Shown here one piece after another: positions 1-12,379 of a stretch of 64,000 bases of DNA; the stretch's first letter is position 1; every line of letters begins with the position of its first letter. The DNA is taken from positions 17,393,001 through 17,457,000 of the forward strand of contig NC_069376.1 in the NCBI RefSeq assembly GCF_021730395.1, read 5' to 3'. This DNA comes from Mercenaria mercenaria (Eukaryota; Mollusca; Bivalvia; Venerida; Veneridae). The translations under genes were made by a program, and so were the position numbers. The notes beneath the pieces were generated by a model, which worked only from the letters and a program-made list of their open reading frames with translations, had not been told where the DNA came from and did no database searches.

Positions 1-328
1 CAAACCACTTGGCAGATTTACACCAGACTTCACAGAAATGATAATTGAGTGGTCCCCTTTCAAAATTGCCCAAAAGAATTCAAATTCATTCAGAACTGTG
101 GTTGCCATGGCCACCAAAAGGAAAATCTTTAAAAGTCTTCTCAGAAACTGTAAGCCAGATTTCAAAAATAATTTATAGAAATGATCTCTAGGTGAATTTC
201 TACCAAAATTGCTTAAGCCATTCTATTTCGTTTAAAAACATGGCCGCCAGGGGGCAAGGCTTATTTTCCCCTAAATGACTTTATTGTAAATTTCAAAATC
301 TTTTCTCTGAAACCTGAAGACATAGAGC
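1..328. repeat. ~145-bp degenerate tandem repeat (left part)
   Basis: The phrase CTCTGAAACC followed by an AGCTTAGATATTT-like stretch recurs at about 306 and 2349 once the element at 332-2229 is removed, giving a period near 145 bp. The block continues at 2233-2410. It resembles the internal repeats of the Helitron-like element next to it. No coding signal seen. Confidence 0.5.
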
Positions 329-331
329 TTA

Positions 332-2229
332 GGCCAACATTTTTTTATTTTCTGGTTTACGGGAGATTTTTCAAAAAATTAGGGTCGGGGGGGACAAATA
401 AAAATAAAAATAAAAGTCCCAATTTTGAGCAGTCGACCAAATAAATAAAAATAAAACATGCAAAAGGATACAATTGTTTTATTTTTTGTAAACCATAGAA
501 AACAAAAGCTTGCAAGCTTAAATTGCATACACACTCACAAATGACCTATTCTGAACTGGTTTATATCTCATCATCTCAGTATACTGTTGTTTTCTTTATG
601 TGTAGCTTGTATGAATAATGCCATTTTCAAAGTCACCAAGGATATGCACTATTTGTATTTTTGTATGTATCTATTTTGAAGTAAAAATAGACTTGTGGAA
701 ACATTTTTCATTATTAAATATACATATACCACAGTTGACATTATCATATCATAAGACCACTGCATAATGTTTATTATTTCAACATGAATAAAAACTGCTT
801 TAAAATGGGGATATGCAATGACTATACTTTAGGTCTGCATCCTGTATATATGCATATTGATTGGCTAGAGATGGAGTCTTAAAATCTTAAAAGACAGGCA
901 TTGTCATACTAGAAATGAAAAATTACGAATTGATAAATATTATGCACACTGGCTTTAAAATTAAATTTCTTTGGTTAAGTTTCAGTGGCTTGAATATTGT
1001 TTTATATTTTGCCGACTGTCAGTGCCACCTATAATGTACGACAAGCCAAAACAATCTGAATTTTGGTTCAGCTAAAAAGTAAAATGTGTACAAAATAACA
1101 ACCTTATCGGCCGATGTTCAGACAACATTATCGGAGATTTATAAGACTCTTCACTGAGATGGGACTTGGAATTAATAAGTTAGGAATCCGAAAAAACATT
1201 TATTACTGGATATGTCATTATGTATTCCTCAGTGTCAAAGGCACATGTGGCATATAGTGTCTGAATGTTTGTCCCAAACATACTTTCAAAGGGTCTTCTT
1301 ACAGATTTTGTTGGTATACTTTATTAAGTGAACATGACAATATATTGCTCGGAGTTTCTTGTTTCATAATTATCTTTTGAGTTCTAGTACCTGGCTAGAA
1401 TTTGATGGTAGGAAATATCGAGATAATCTTTTATATATGGCCAATATCTCCACTGGATTAGATTGCCCGTCACAAATATTAAACAACCGTTAATCTGACG
1501 GTCCAATTATTTTGACTAGTTTGAATCATTGTCAAGCATTTGCAGGGACATGTCATTTTACATTGAAATTGCACTTTTTTTTTAACAGAACTACTGAAAA
1601 TTGTGGTATTAGTTAATTTTTCTTCTCTAACCCTCAAGACTTCAAAGTATGTTTAGCAAGTTGATACTCACTTTTGCTCTTCCATTTTGCCATTACTTTG
1701 GTTTCTTTCCTTTTTATCAATTGTGGTATTTTTCTGACAGTCCCACATGAATTCGATCGTTGTCCAATTATAATATACAGACAACAAATCTTGTACATGT
1801 GATACGCCAGATTTTTCAACATCTGGACAGCTTTGATAGTGAAGCACTGAAGGCCATTTTTCGTACTAAGGTGATTACTCCTAATGTTGAGCTTTAGGTG
1901 CGGTAATTTCTACTCAGATCCAATTTGTTTACAACACTTGTTATCTCTCCCAACTCATTCCAAAGATTATTGTCTGTAATCTTGTATATTTTTCCAATTT
2001 AATTTCACACAATTTACATTCATGCAGGCTGCCATTTTTCATGCGTCTACTGATCTAGATTAAAAACCTCTACCATACAGTTAAACTTTTATTTTTGGCA
2101 GCAGCAATTACGGACGGTCGGCGGGTAAAATGAAAATAAAAATACTGAAAATGACTTTTATTTTTATTTTGTTTTGTCAAAAAATAGGGTCGGCGCTCCC
2201 GTAAACCAGAAAATTAAAAAATGCTGGCC
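332..2229. mobile_element. Non-autonomous PIF/Harbinger-like TIR transposon
   Basis: The ends are inverted copies of about 33 bp starting GGCCARCATTTTTT and including the shared stretch TTTTCTGGTTTACGGGAG. They are flanked by a TTA direct repeat at 329-331 and 2230-2232. A 3-bp TWA target duplication with GGCC-type ends is typical of PIF/Harbinger; that assignment is inference. The neighbouring repeat unit near 2370 still has the uninterrupted AGCTTAGATATTTT, an empty-site paralogue that supports the boundaries. Only short ORFs lie inside, so no transposase is recognisable. Confidence 0.75.
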
Positions 2230-2422
2230 TTAGATATTTGGTATGTGGTATTGTCTTGTTGACTTTTACCAAGATTGTCCAAGTTATAATCCCAGGGTCA
2301 ATATTGGCCCTGCCCCGTGTTCCCTTGAATTTACACAGAGTTATTCTTCTCTGAAACCGAAAGGCACACAGCTTAGATATTTTATCTGCAGTGTTGTCTA
2401 ATGGTCCTTTACTAAGATTTTT

Positions 2423-3616
2423 AGCTCACCTGAGCACAAAGTGCTCAAGGTGAGCTTTTGTGATCGCCCTGTGTCCGTCGGCGTCGTCACCAATTTGACT
2501 GTTAACACTCTAGAGGTCACAATTTTGGCCCAATCTTAATGAAATTTGGTCAGAATGTTACCCTCAATAAAATCTTGGTCGAGTTCGATATTGGGTCATC
2601 TGGGATCAAAACCTAGATCACCAGGTCAAATCAAAGGAAAAGCTTGTTAACACTCTCGAGGTCGCAATTTTGGCCCAATCTTAATGAAACTTGGTCGGAA
2701 TGTTACCCTCAATAAAATCTTGGTCGAGTTCAATATTGGGTCATCTGGGGTCAAAACCTAGGTCACCAGGTCAAATCAAAGGAAAAGCTTGTTAACACTT
2801 TTGAGGTCGCAATTTTGGCCCAATCTAAATAAAACTTGGTCAGAATGTTACACTCAATAAAATCTTGGACGAGTTCGATATTGGGTCTTCTGGGATCAAA
2901 TACTAGGTCACCAGGTCAAATCAAAGGAAGAACCTTGTTAACACTCTAGAGGTCACAATTTGGGCCCAATCTTAATAAAACTTGGTCAGGATGTTACCCT
3001 CAATAAAGTCTTGGACGAGTTTGATATTGGGTCATCCAGGGACAAAAACTAGGTCACAGGTCAAATCAAAGGAAAAGCAATTTATGACTTTACCTTTATG
3101 AAACTTGGTCAGAATGTTAATCTTGATGATTTCAAGGTCCAGTTTGAATATGGGCCATGTTGGATCAAAAACTAGGTCACCAGGCCAGATCAAAGGAAAA
3201 GCTAGTTTACACTGTAGAGGCCACATTTATGACCATATCTTAATGAAACTTGGTCAGAATATTAAGCTTGATGATCTATAGTTCAAGTTCAAATCTTGGT
3301 CAAGGGAGGTCAGAAATCAGGTCACTAGGTCAATTCAAAGGAAAAGCTTGTTAACACTCTAGAGGCCACATTTATGAATATATCTTCTTGAAACTTAGTC
3401 AGTATGTTAGTCTTGATGATCTTTAGGTCAAGTTCGAATCTGGGTCATGTGGGGTCAAAAACTAGGTCACAGGGTCAAATCAAAGGAAAAGCTATTTAAC
3501 ACTTTAGAGGCCACATTAATTACCATATCTTAATGAAACTTGGTCAAAATGTTACTCTTGATGATCTTTAGGTCAATAGGTCAGGTGAGCGATACAGGGC
3601 CTTCATGGCCCTCTTG
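2423..3616 (+). mobile_element. Helitron-like (pearl-type) element with internal tandem repeats
   Basis: It begins with a palindromic AGCTCACCTGAGC/GGTGAGCTTTTG region. About seven degenerate ~150-bp units follow (each with AGGTCACCAGGTCAAATC and GAAACTTGGTCAGAATGTTA-like phrases). It ends with a hairpin GGGCC-TTCAT-GGCCC followed by TCTTG. Tandem-repeat-bearing Helitron-like elements of this style are known in bivalves. No protein is encoded. The canonical A|TC start is not seen, so the superfamily is uncertain. Confidence 0.6.
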
Positions 3617-3990
3617 TTTATATCATGACCCAGCGTTCATTTTAAGCCCCGCCTGGGGTCACTTAGTTTTTATATGAGTTATATAGTAAAAATACTTCAA
3701 AAATTATCTGATCATATTTCCTAGACTGTTTAATTATATAAATTACCTGATGATCCAAAGTAATTAGGGGTCACTTGATTGTGACCTTGACCTACTGATC
3801 CACTTTCTTATTTTCTAAGAAATTTGGATGATATATACTGTTTTGCACACCGATCTAAAACTGACTGTCAGTGACCATGAATGTGACCTCTTGACATACT
3901 TTCTTAATATTTTAGCATCAGTTTGACATTTGAAACATGTAGCTCATATTATTCAGGTGAGCAATCCAGGGTCATGATGACCCTCTTGTT
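3617..3990 (+). repeat. Older copy of the same Helitron-like family (3' end)
   Basis: The stretch ends GGTGAGCAATCCAGGGTCATGATGACCCTCTTG, a diverged version of the neighbouring element's 3' hairpin terminus. Degenerate ACTTGGATG/GTGACCTTGACC repeats precede it. The 2423-3616 copy therefore appears to sit inside or beside an older one. Confidence 0.5.
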
Positions 3991-4107
3991 TTCTTATTAT
4001 TAAGTATGTACATTTATAACATAGTAACTGTAAATTGTGCTTCTGCTTTTTGACAATAGTATAAACTAATGATTTGCGTATCTGTCAATAGAAATATTAT
4101 AATTATG

Positions 4108-5016
4108 TCTCCCCACACTGGGGGAGACTTTTTGTTTTTGCCCTGTCTGTGCATCCTTCCGTCCGTCACACTTCAATTCTAATTAATAACTGGAAAACCA
4201 TTTGACCTAAAACCTTCAAACCTCATAGGATGGCAGGGCTTATGGAGTAGACAGCCCCTATAGTTTTTTGGGTCACTCCATCAAAGGTCAAGGCAACTGT
4301 GGCCTGAATATGGGAAACGATTTCCCATCAGAAACTTAGAACCCAGAATGTTGAAACTTCATAGGATGATTGGTCATGCAGAGTAGATGAACCCTATTGA
4401 TTTTGGGATCATGCTAATAAAGGTCAAAGTCAGAGGGGTCTGAACATGGAAAACCATTTCCAATCAATAATCTGAGGACAAATTGACCCAGAATATTGAA
4501 ATTTCATAGGATGATTCAGCGGACAGAACATGGAAATCCATTTCCAGTCAATAACTTTAGAACCATTTGATCTAGAACCTTCAAACTTCATAGGGTGTTA
4601 GTACTTACAGAGTAGATGACCCCTATTGTTTTGGGGTCTCTCCATCAAAGGTGAAGGTCACATGGGGCTGAACATAGAAAACTCAATCAATAACTTGAGA
4701 ACCACTTGACCCAGAATGTTGAAACTTAGTAGGATGATTGGACATGGAGAGTAGATGACCCCAACTGATTTTGGGGTCATGTGATCAAAGGTCACAGGGG
4801 CCTGAACATAGAAACCATTTCCAGTTCATACCTTGAGAACTACTATGCCCAGAGTGTTGAAACTCAGTGGGATGATTAGACATGCCAAGTAGATGATGCC
4901 TATTGCAGCCAACCATAAGTGTCTCTCTGACGTTTGCTCCTGTCCCCTACTGACTTCTTGCCTATACGACTTTGCATTGGGGGAGACATGCGCTTTTCTA
5001 CAAAAGCATCTTCTAG
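4108..5016 (+). mobile_element. Helitron-like element, TCTCCCC...CTAG subfamily
   Basis: It starts TCTCCCCACACTGGGGGAGA, a near-palindrome, and carries about five degenerate ~150-bp units (TGAAACTTCATAGGATGATTGG-like). It finishes with a perfect hairpin GCTTTT-CTAC-AAAAGC at 4992-5007, nine bases before a terminal CTAG followed by T. Hairpin plus CTAG|T is a Helitron 3' hallmark. The base before the 5' TC is G rather than the expected A. Confidence 0.6.
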
Positions 5017-5456
5017 TTCATCTTATATTTTTAAGTGGATTATTGGAATATTAGTGTGAGGTATATCCTATCTTGTATTGTTTTAAATACCAAATACTTT
5101 TGTCAGTGGCAAGAAACTATAAAATGGGTAAAATGTAACTTAAACTTGAAATGAAAAGAAAAATTGTTTCTTTTCCCGAAAGGTCAAGATATCTTGAAAA
5201 CGCAAGTATACCATCAAGCTATTTTGAAGAAAAAATATCACCAGATAGATGCTTTATATCACTTTGAGTATGTTGTTTTGCAATACAGCCCAATATTTAC
5301 CTTTACAAATGGTTTTTAAGTCTTGAATTTGCAATGTTACAAACTCATAGTTCATAAAAACATAAAGGACCTTTTTTTTTCATTATCTTTGTAAATGATA
5401 GAACTCTTCACCAAAAAGAACAAAAAACTGTTATAAACACCTGTCTATTGTACTGT
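5017..5456. other. No feature seen
   Basis: AT-rich sequence with no convincing ORF, splice-bounded exon or repeat structure. Confidence 0.5.
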
Positions 5457-5662
5457 TTTAACCTTTAGCCTGCTGGCAGCAAGTGATTCCGCCTTTAAAA
5501 ACGACCAACGCAGACCAAGGTCAGCCTGCACGGATCATGGTCTGCACTGTTCGCTATTCAGTCAGTAAATTTTCTGTGAACACCCCTTTGAATAATAAGT
5601 GGTATTACCCAGATTGAATGGTGGACCAGTCCATTATAGAAATTTAGCAGGGTAAGGGTTAA
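5457..5662. mobile_element. TTAA-flanked MITE, family A
   Basis: It begins TTAACCTTTAGCCTGCTGGC and ends GCAGGGTAAGGGTTAA, which are imperfect inverted ends. The middle holds the CAGCCTGCACGGATCATGGT / CTGCACTGTTCGCTA motif shared with the copy at 27701-27904. No ORF; a short non-autonomous element. Confidence 0.65.
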
Positions 5663-6152
5663 ACAATATCTTATTGTTATCCTGTATTGATTACATTGCA
5701 GTTTTCACAATCCCCCACATTGAGCACTTAATATCGTCACATATTTTAGGAAAGGAATAAATTAAGAAATGAGCATGCACGCTAGATATCATATGAAAAA
5801 ACTGTTTTGAAAATTTAATAATGTTTGTTATTTTTTATTTGCAAATGATATAAATCAGCATGAAAATTAAATTACTCTCAGCTCATGTATTTACTCAGTA
5901 ACAATTTTAAAATCTTTTAAAAGCTGTGGTTTACCTGTTCCAGACATGCCATTCGTATTACAGTCAATAATATTTGTATCTTTCAGTGGTAAACATTAGT
6001 GGAGAATATATCCTCATGAAAAAACTGATAAAAGGATTACATTACACAATTATTCAAGATGTTTAAGAAGTCAGATATAGTCTGTAATTGACGCCATTAA
6101 GGTTAAACTCTAAATTCACAACAGTTTTGATTCCGTACTAAAACATACTTTA
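5663..6152. other. No feature seen
   Basis: AT-rich, apparently unique sequence between two MITEs. Nothing codes. Confidence 0.5.
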
Positions 6153-6366
6153 TTAACCTTTAGCATGCTAGATAAATTGTCGTCTGCTGGAAATGTCGTC
6201 TGCTAAAATTGTAAAGTTCATTCAATTTGCTCCAAAATTGGAAGAAATATTGTCAGAGTAGCAAACAGCTTGGAACCTGATCAGACGCCGATTTAATCGG
6301 CGTCTGATCTGGTTCCAAGCTGTTTGCAAAGGCTGTTAAATTCGCCTGCAGCAGGCTAAGGGTTAA
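6153..6366. mobile_element. TTAA-flanked MITE, family A relative, with central palindrome
   Basis: The ends are TTAACCTTTAGCATGCT and AGCAGGCTAAGGGTTAA. A near-perfect palindrome occupies 6261-6327; its arms contain CAGCTTGGAACC and GGTTCCAAGCTG around CAGACGCCGATT/AATCGGCGTCTG. It could fold into a long hairpin. Confidence 0.65.
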
Positions 6367-6901
6367 GCAACCTTTAGTGAAAATCACATATTTGCTAATA
6401 AACAGTGATCTCCAATACTTTGAAAGATGATTTTGGTTAAGGTTTTGATTGTCCCTGCAGCAAGGTATATTATAAGTTATCACATTGTACATTAGTTGAT
6501 TTGTTTGTTCATTGGTTTGTCGAAAATACTTCATTGCTGTGACTCGTAAACATTTCAAGGTATTCCATTGAAACTTTGCACAAATAATAAAAACTATGAA
6601 AAGATGTATCCCATGCAAAATTCAGGATTCTAGCTACTATCATGTCAGAGTCAAATAGAAGGGCTGTAGACTTCAGTGGCATATGCCAGTACTGCATTAA
6701 TGCTAGTAACTCGTCTTTTTACTTGCAATGTTTTGTACTGTTCCAAGATTAAAAAAAACAACAGCTAACTTTTGACATAAGAGTGTTGAATGTGACCTAT
6801 AGATGAAATCATTTTTGAGAATTATTGGAATCTCTTGCTAAGATTTTTCAGAAAAAAAAGAGATTATTTGTGATAAACAGAAAATATGATATTGTTGGAG
6901 A

Positions 6902-6946
<45 letters not shown>

Positions 6947-8100
6947 CATGTCTACTTAGAAATTTTGAGTGACAGAAAACAATAATATTTTTATGGATGT
7001 TTGCCTGTTGAATATGATAAATGTTGTATTAAGATTGTTCTGCATATTTTAATCATTGTTTTTCTACAATGTAGATTTTGATTAAATTGCTGATTTTTTT
7101 CAGAATTTAATATGTTTATATAATTATATAATTCATCTAATTATAAAAGTAGGATTGTGTGTGTCAACTGACTTAAAACAAAGAGACACCTCTAACATGT
7201 TAAACGTTGGAATGTCATGAGAAAATCAGAAATTTGGTGACATTTTCACCTATAGAACATGATCTACAGTTCAGATTTGAATGAAACTTCTCATAGCTGT
7301 AAATTTACATATCATATGGTCAAATGAAATATATAGGTCAGTGTCCAGTTTTGATATATTTGCCTATAATTGCAACATAATGTTTGGAATTACTTTACAT
7401 GTAAAGATTACGATCTTTAGAAAGTAAGTCATGTTGCCAGTTTTATCAGTTAGCACATTGGTTGCCAGTTTTCTGTTGCATGATTTATATGCTCCTAAAC
7501 TGGATTCGGAATTAATTATAGGATATCTGGATAAGGAATGTTAAGCCATGACCACAGTATATCAAACATGTAGAAGCACCTTAATTGCTGGACTTTTCTG
7601 TCTGTTGTTGTACTTACACACCAGAGATCAATGTTTCCTGTAGCATTGACGGACTGTGTTGGACCACTGATTGATGTGTAATGATGTTGTTGATGTGTGT
7701 AAGTTTGTGCAAGTTTTTTTGTGAGTTATTTTCATAGCTTAGACATTTATATTTACTGTGATACTTAGATAATATTATAGAGATAAAATTTGTATTTTAG
7801 AGTATATTGAAACACTTCTTAATTATACTATTTGGAAATAAATTTAGTTTATTGTAATTGATAAAAAGAGACTGGAAATGATTCAGAACAAACAGGCTTT
7901 TGGACTTGTTGTTTGTTACAGAAAATATGTAGACGGTATATCCTTTGTTACTATATAGTATTATCCTATTGTTTCCTTTCATTACTTCTCAAATCACCGA
8001 AACACATTTTCTCACCAGTCGTAAAAAGAATTTGGATCAGACCTTTTTATCTGAAACAAGCAGTTAGTCACTAAGATACATGATTTTGTTTTAGAGAAAC
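6367..8100. other. AT-rich intergenic DNA with a poly-T tract
   Basis: No coding region recognised. A run of about 37 T lies at 6907-6943. It may be the tail of a minus-strand retroposon or simply a slippage tract. Short ORFs here have no protein-like composition. Confidence 0.5.
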
Positions 8101-8101
8101 C

Positions 8102-8330
8102 AGCCAGCATAGCTCAGTAGGGAGAGCTCAGATCTACAGATCCCGGGGTTGTTAGTTCGATCCTTGGGCAAGACGTATGTTCTCCTTGACAATATGATAA
8201 AATAAATTGTGTCTGAAATCTGAATCCCCCATCTCTGATTTATGTGGGGAAGTTGGCAGTAACTGTTACTTGTGGAAAATAGGCTTGTTCTGGTACAGAA
8301 TCCAGGAACACAGGTTAACTACCCCTATTA
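8102..8330 (+). mobile_element. tRNA-derived SINE, family 1
   Basis: The head carries an A-box-like TAGCTCAGTAGGGAGAGCTC and a B-box-like GTTAGTTCGATCC, as in a tRNA promoter. The body (TAAAATAAATTGTGTCTGA ... CAGGTTAACTACCC) matches the minus-strand copies at 48395-48650 and 46905-47085. An RNA polymerase III-type SINE is the natural reading. Confidence 0.7.
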
Positions 8331-8929
8331 CATAACTGAAATATGTTAAAACATCATTTATCCTAAAACAAATAAAACTGTTTGAGAGATGTACTGCGGA
8401 GTTACATATTTTCTTTATCTCCCTACCACATAATTGTAAGGGCATGAAGTGTTGCATTGCTATCTCTTTGTATTATTTTTTTGTACGAATGTTTTGAAAA
8501 TCACTTTATTATGCACTGTTGGATTTGTAAATAACTAACGAATAACTGCCAAAAAACGACTGTTGTTGCATGAAATCCCTTGCCTTGTAGGGTCAGAGAT
8601 CAAGGTCATTATTTGGGATAGAAAATTCCAATCCTATTTAAAATATAATGGTAACAGTTGTTAACGTCCAGAGGCGGTTCCGGTGCGATTTCAAGATAAT
8701 GTAACTTGGTTCAAAAGACAGTTATAGCTAGGCATTGTGTCACGTGAAAGAAGCAGACCTGTAGCTCAAATGGAAGGGTTACATTGAGGTCAAAGATACT
8801 ATGTGTTCTACTTGTCTGGTTTATAACGTCTGTATACATTCATGTATATCAGGATTAATTTGGTACAAACATTCACCATAACAAGACGAATTGCCACAAG
8901 TAAGACTCTGTCTGTCATTCGGTTTGTAC
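8331..8929. other. No feature seen
   Basis: No gene or repeat structure that I can support. A few phrases such as GGTCAGAGATCAAGGTCA suggest decayed Helitron-like internal repeats. Confidence 0.4.
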
Positions 8930-10060
8930 AAAGTCTGTACAACTTTTGCTGTCAGATCAATAACTAGAGAACACTTTGTCTCGTATTAGTCAAACTTCAA
9001 AGGATGATTACCAGTGGCCAGTAGATGGGCCATGTTGTTTCGAGGTCAGTAGATCAGAGGTCAAGGTTACACTGACCGTGAAATGAATGACCACTTATTA
9101 AATAAAGATGGGAGTAGACTAAAGTCATCAAACTAAATAGGATGATCGCCTGTGTTCAGTGGAAGACTGATATTGTTTCTGGGTCAGTGGGTCAAAGGTC
9201 AAGGTCCAAGTAACGCTGAGACTGAAAACGGCTTTGAGGCCTAGCGTCTCTGACTTTATAGGGTGATTCCTATCGTCAGCAAATGCCCCTGGTTCATTGG
9301 GGGTCAGTAGGTCAGTGGTTAATGTCACAATAACCTTGAAAAGGTTTCCGTTCAATTAGTTAGGTCCGTTTTGGCCTGTAGGATCATAGGATGATTGCCT
9401 TTTAGTTAGCAGATAACCCATGTTGTATTAGGGGTTAGTAGGTCCTAGGTCGCAATGACCTCAAGAATGGAAATGATTCTGCTGAATAAAGATCGATTTT
9501 GTCTATAGACATCAAACTTTATAGGATGATTGCATGCGGTCAGTAGATGAAACATACTGCATGTATTTTGCGAGTTAGTAGTTTAAAGGTCGGGATAATA
9601 GTGATCTTTGGACTGAAAAAGGGGCTGGCCATCATGTGGAGGTAGATATGGATTAATATTTGAACAACTTGGTTAAACCATCACCATTGTATGACAGTAA
9701 CCTATATGGTTTCAGGGTTTGATAAAAAGTAAAGTAGTTATTGAAAATCAGTAACTGCAGAGTTCTTAGGCCTACATCCGCAAAATCTAAGGTTGATTGC
9801 CTTTGGTTAGAAGATCACCCTATTATTTTGTGTGTTAGTGGGTCAAGGTCACAGTGGCATCAGACTGAAAAATGATGTAACTTTAGGATACCTGTGTTAC
9901 GCATCTTTATACTTCTGTATTGCCAGCGGTCAGCAGATGGCACCTATGATTTTGTAGTGGTTCAAAGGTCAAAGTCACTAGAACGGCTTTCCGTTCAATA
10001 AGTGCAGATTGCTTCTACCTTCCAAGACGATTCCTTGTCCAAATCGTTTTTGTTACTGAA
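8930..10060 (+). repeat. Decayed tandem repeat block of Helitron-like type
   Basis: Degenerate units of roughly 120-140 bp contain phrases like ATAGGATGATTGCC, CAGTAGATG and GGTCAGTAGGTCAAAGGTCA. This is the internal-repeat style of the elements at 4108-5016 and 29931-31030. No clean termini are visible. Confidence 0.5.
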
Positions 10061-10441
10061 ATAACATACGCAGTTAATTCCGACAGGTCATCATTGAAGG
10101 TGTATATATACGTTCGACTAGGAGCTAGTACTTGTGGGAGCATAGCGAGAGCCACGTTTCAAAATAATTCGGCACAATTGACCACTGTAAGAAGACGATG
10201 CACCGCATGCAAGCGCATCTCTGTCGCTTAAAGGTCCAGTTGCATAGATGAAATATTTGGTAATCTTCTTGTCTATAGGTATAGATATTGTATGCATGGG
10301 TATATTATATAACATTTTCATCATTACAAGATGTTTGTCTTGAAATTTAGTTGTTCAGGTCTCGTTGAGTGTAGACTGTACATGAATAATGTGTTATTCT
10401 AACATGGCTCGATTTGATTTCCAGTTAAACAAAGAAGAAAA
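10061..10441. other. No feature seen
   Basis: A 68-codon minus-strand reading frame (10118-10324) has no recognisable family and no splice support. I do not call it a gene. Confidence 0.4.
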
Positions 10442-10765
10442 TCAAGCTCTGAATATTCGGCGCGCGAGAGCATTACGACGTCAAATTGCCGCATGACGTC
10501 CGATACATTATTCCTCGCGTAAATGAAGTCCAGCATAATATTTATTAAAATATATCAATAAGCATGTCAAAATGAAAACAATCGAGGCCTTCTTGTGATT
10601 AATCGTGTAATTTACCACGGTTCATCGTTCAGATGCTTCAGTATTTAACCACTCGGGCTAACGCCTTCATGGTTTAATTCCTACGCATATGAACTCTGAA
10701 CCGTGATAAATCGGACGATAAAGCACTCGAAGGCCTTGATTATTTGTTAATTATATGTGTCTTTT
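10442..10765. mobile_element. Foldback/MITE element with CACTCGGGCT centre
   Basis: A left arm (ATCGAGGCCTTCTTGTGATT ... TTTACCACGGTTCA) is matched by an inverted right arm (GAACCGTGATAAATC ... CACTCGAAGGCCTTGATT). The centre contains CACTCGGGCTAACGCC. The upstream part has GACGTCAAATTGCCGCATGA. A second, more diverged copy is at 31050-31325. Confidence 0.6.
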
Positions 10766-11353
10766 GGGCATGTTCTTGTTTACGGGTGAAAGAGTTGAGC
10801 TGAAGATATGGGGCGTGAAAGGTTTTGCACATTTCGGCAGATTCAGTCAAACTGAGTCGGCGCTATTTTGCTTTGTTGTATTTTATGCTTCCAAAGAATA
10901 TTTTCAAACTTATCGTATTGCAACGGAACTATTCGATTCAAGTAAATACTGGATGTATTGATTTCCATTTCATATGTTTGAAGCATATCACAAAGTACTG
11001 CGCCAAAAGCCTGTTTTTGCATAGGATATTTTATGATGATAAAAAAGGTCTTAAATACGTAAGAATTGTCCATACTTATTGACAACAAAATCAATTAATA
11101 CAATAAAGGATTTAAAATCACCATTCTGCCAGGTATATGTGTGCCGAATCGACATTTTTGAGTGAATGTTCTTTGGCATTCTTCTTACATTTTTCTTCAC
11201 AAGTCTAATGTATCTTGTGTATGATGTATATACCTGTCATGTAAAACTGTCACATGTACACGTGTGCTCATTTGTAAATGATTTCACACATTCTGTGCGA
11301 AAACGAATAAGAAGTGCAACACACAGTATTTCAATTCATAGCATATATTATAT
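10766..11353. other. No gene recognised
   Basis: Overlapping ORFs of 70-85 codons occur on both strands. They have no family resemblance and look like chance ORFs. Confidence 0.4.
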
Positions 11354-11495
11354 AAATATTGCATTCCTGAGAGGGTGATATGAAAAATGTTCACCGCGAG
11401 ATATATGAATATCGACCGAGGCGCCAGCCGAGGTCTATATTCATATTTCGAGGGGTGAACATTTTTCATATCACCCTCTCAGGAATGCAATATTT
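11354..11495. mobile_element. Near-perfect foldback palindrome (142 bp)
   Basis: The arm at 11354-11395 (with GCATTCCTGAGAGGGTGATA) is exactly inverted at 11454-11495 (TATCACCCTCTCAGGAATGC). An inner inverted repeat ATGAATATCGACC / GGTCTATATTCAT surrounds the GC-rich centre GAGGCGCCAGCC. It resembles the other foldback elements here that share a CGAGGGCG/CCGAGTGA-like core. Confidence 0.75.
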
Positions 11496-12060
11496 ATTTT
11501 ATTATACCGAAAGATTATAAGGGTCAAAGCATTTACTGGAAAATCAACATAATTTATTTAATATTAAAGAGTAATTACTAACCAGATAATGAGGACAGAA
11601 TTAAAGAGTATTTACTTGTTTTGGCGACTTTGCTGTGTAATAAGACTTTTTTGATAGATTCAGTCGGGACGTTTACATATCGCTGACCCCTACAGTATAT
11701 TTATTCTAATATTTCAACATTGCGTCAATCAGTAGGCCTAACATTCGAAAAACGGCGATAACTTTCTTTTTTCTAAACGAAACATATAAGTGTGAGTACT
11801 CATTTTCTTAGTTAGATCATTTCCAATCTCATGGTGGTAGTTTCGATTCAATATTAAATGAAAAGTTGTTTTCGAAATATTTTGCACGTAGCATAAAAAA
11901 GAAAATACGGCCGGATTCGCACATGCAAGAGCACCAGAAAAGGGTAATTTAATCCTAAAGTATAATTATATAAGCGCCTCGTCTGGAAATTTATCGACTC
12001 ACTCTTTTAATCAATGCGTAAGTATCAATCTCTCAACGGGTGATATGAAAAAAATAATAT
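11496..12060. repeat. Dispersed repeat, second copy near 50590-50810
   Basis: The phrases GGCGATAACTTT, AAACGAAACAT and TTTCGATTCAA appear in the same order here and at 50660-50780. Just downstream, 12035-12150 holds repeated ATATCACATGCGCAGAAA units, probably part of the same element or its target. Confidence 0.45.
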
Positions 12061-12379
12061 CACATGCGCAGAAAAACAAAATAACGCTGTTGCGCATGTG
12101 ATATGAAATCATGGATCATATCACCTGCGCAGAAATTGAAAATAACGGTTTTGCACATGAGTCATAAAATCATTGGGGAATATGATATAAAATTCAAGTT
12201 AAACTAATGGGAAATTTGCATTAGACATTTATGTGAGGTATAATAAATAAAAATAGCAGAGGGCAGTAACTCTAGTTACTATAAATTTCAGTTACTGCTC
12301 AAGAATGGGAGTGTATCTGTTGTACAGAAAATACTTAGTATATTTGGCTCTCTGATACTGATCAGAGTAATTTGCCGAT

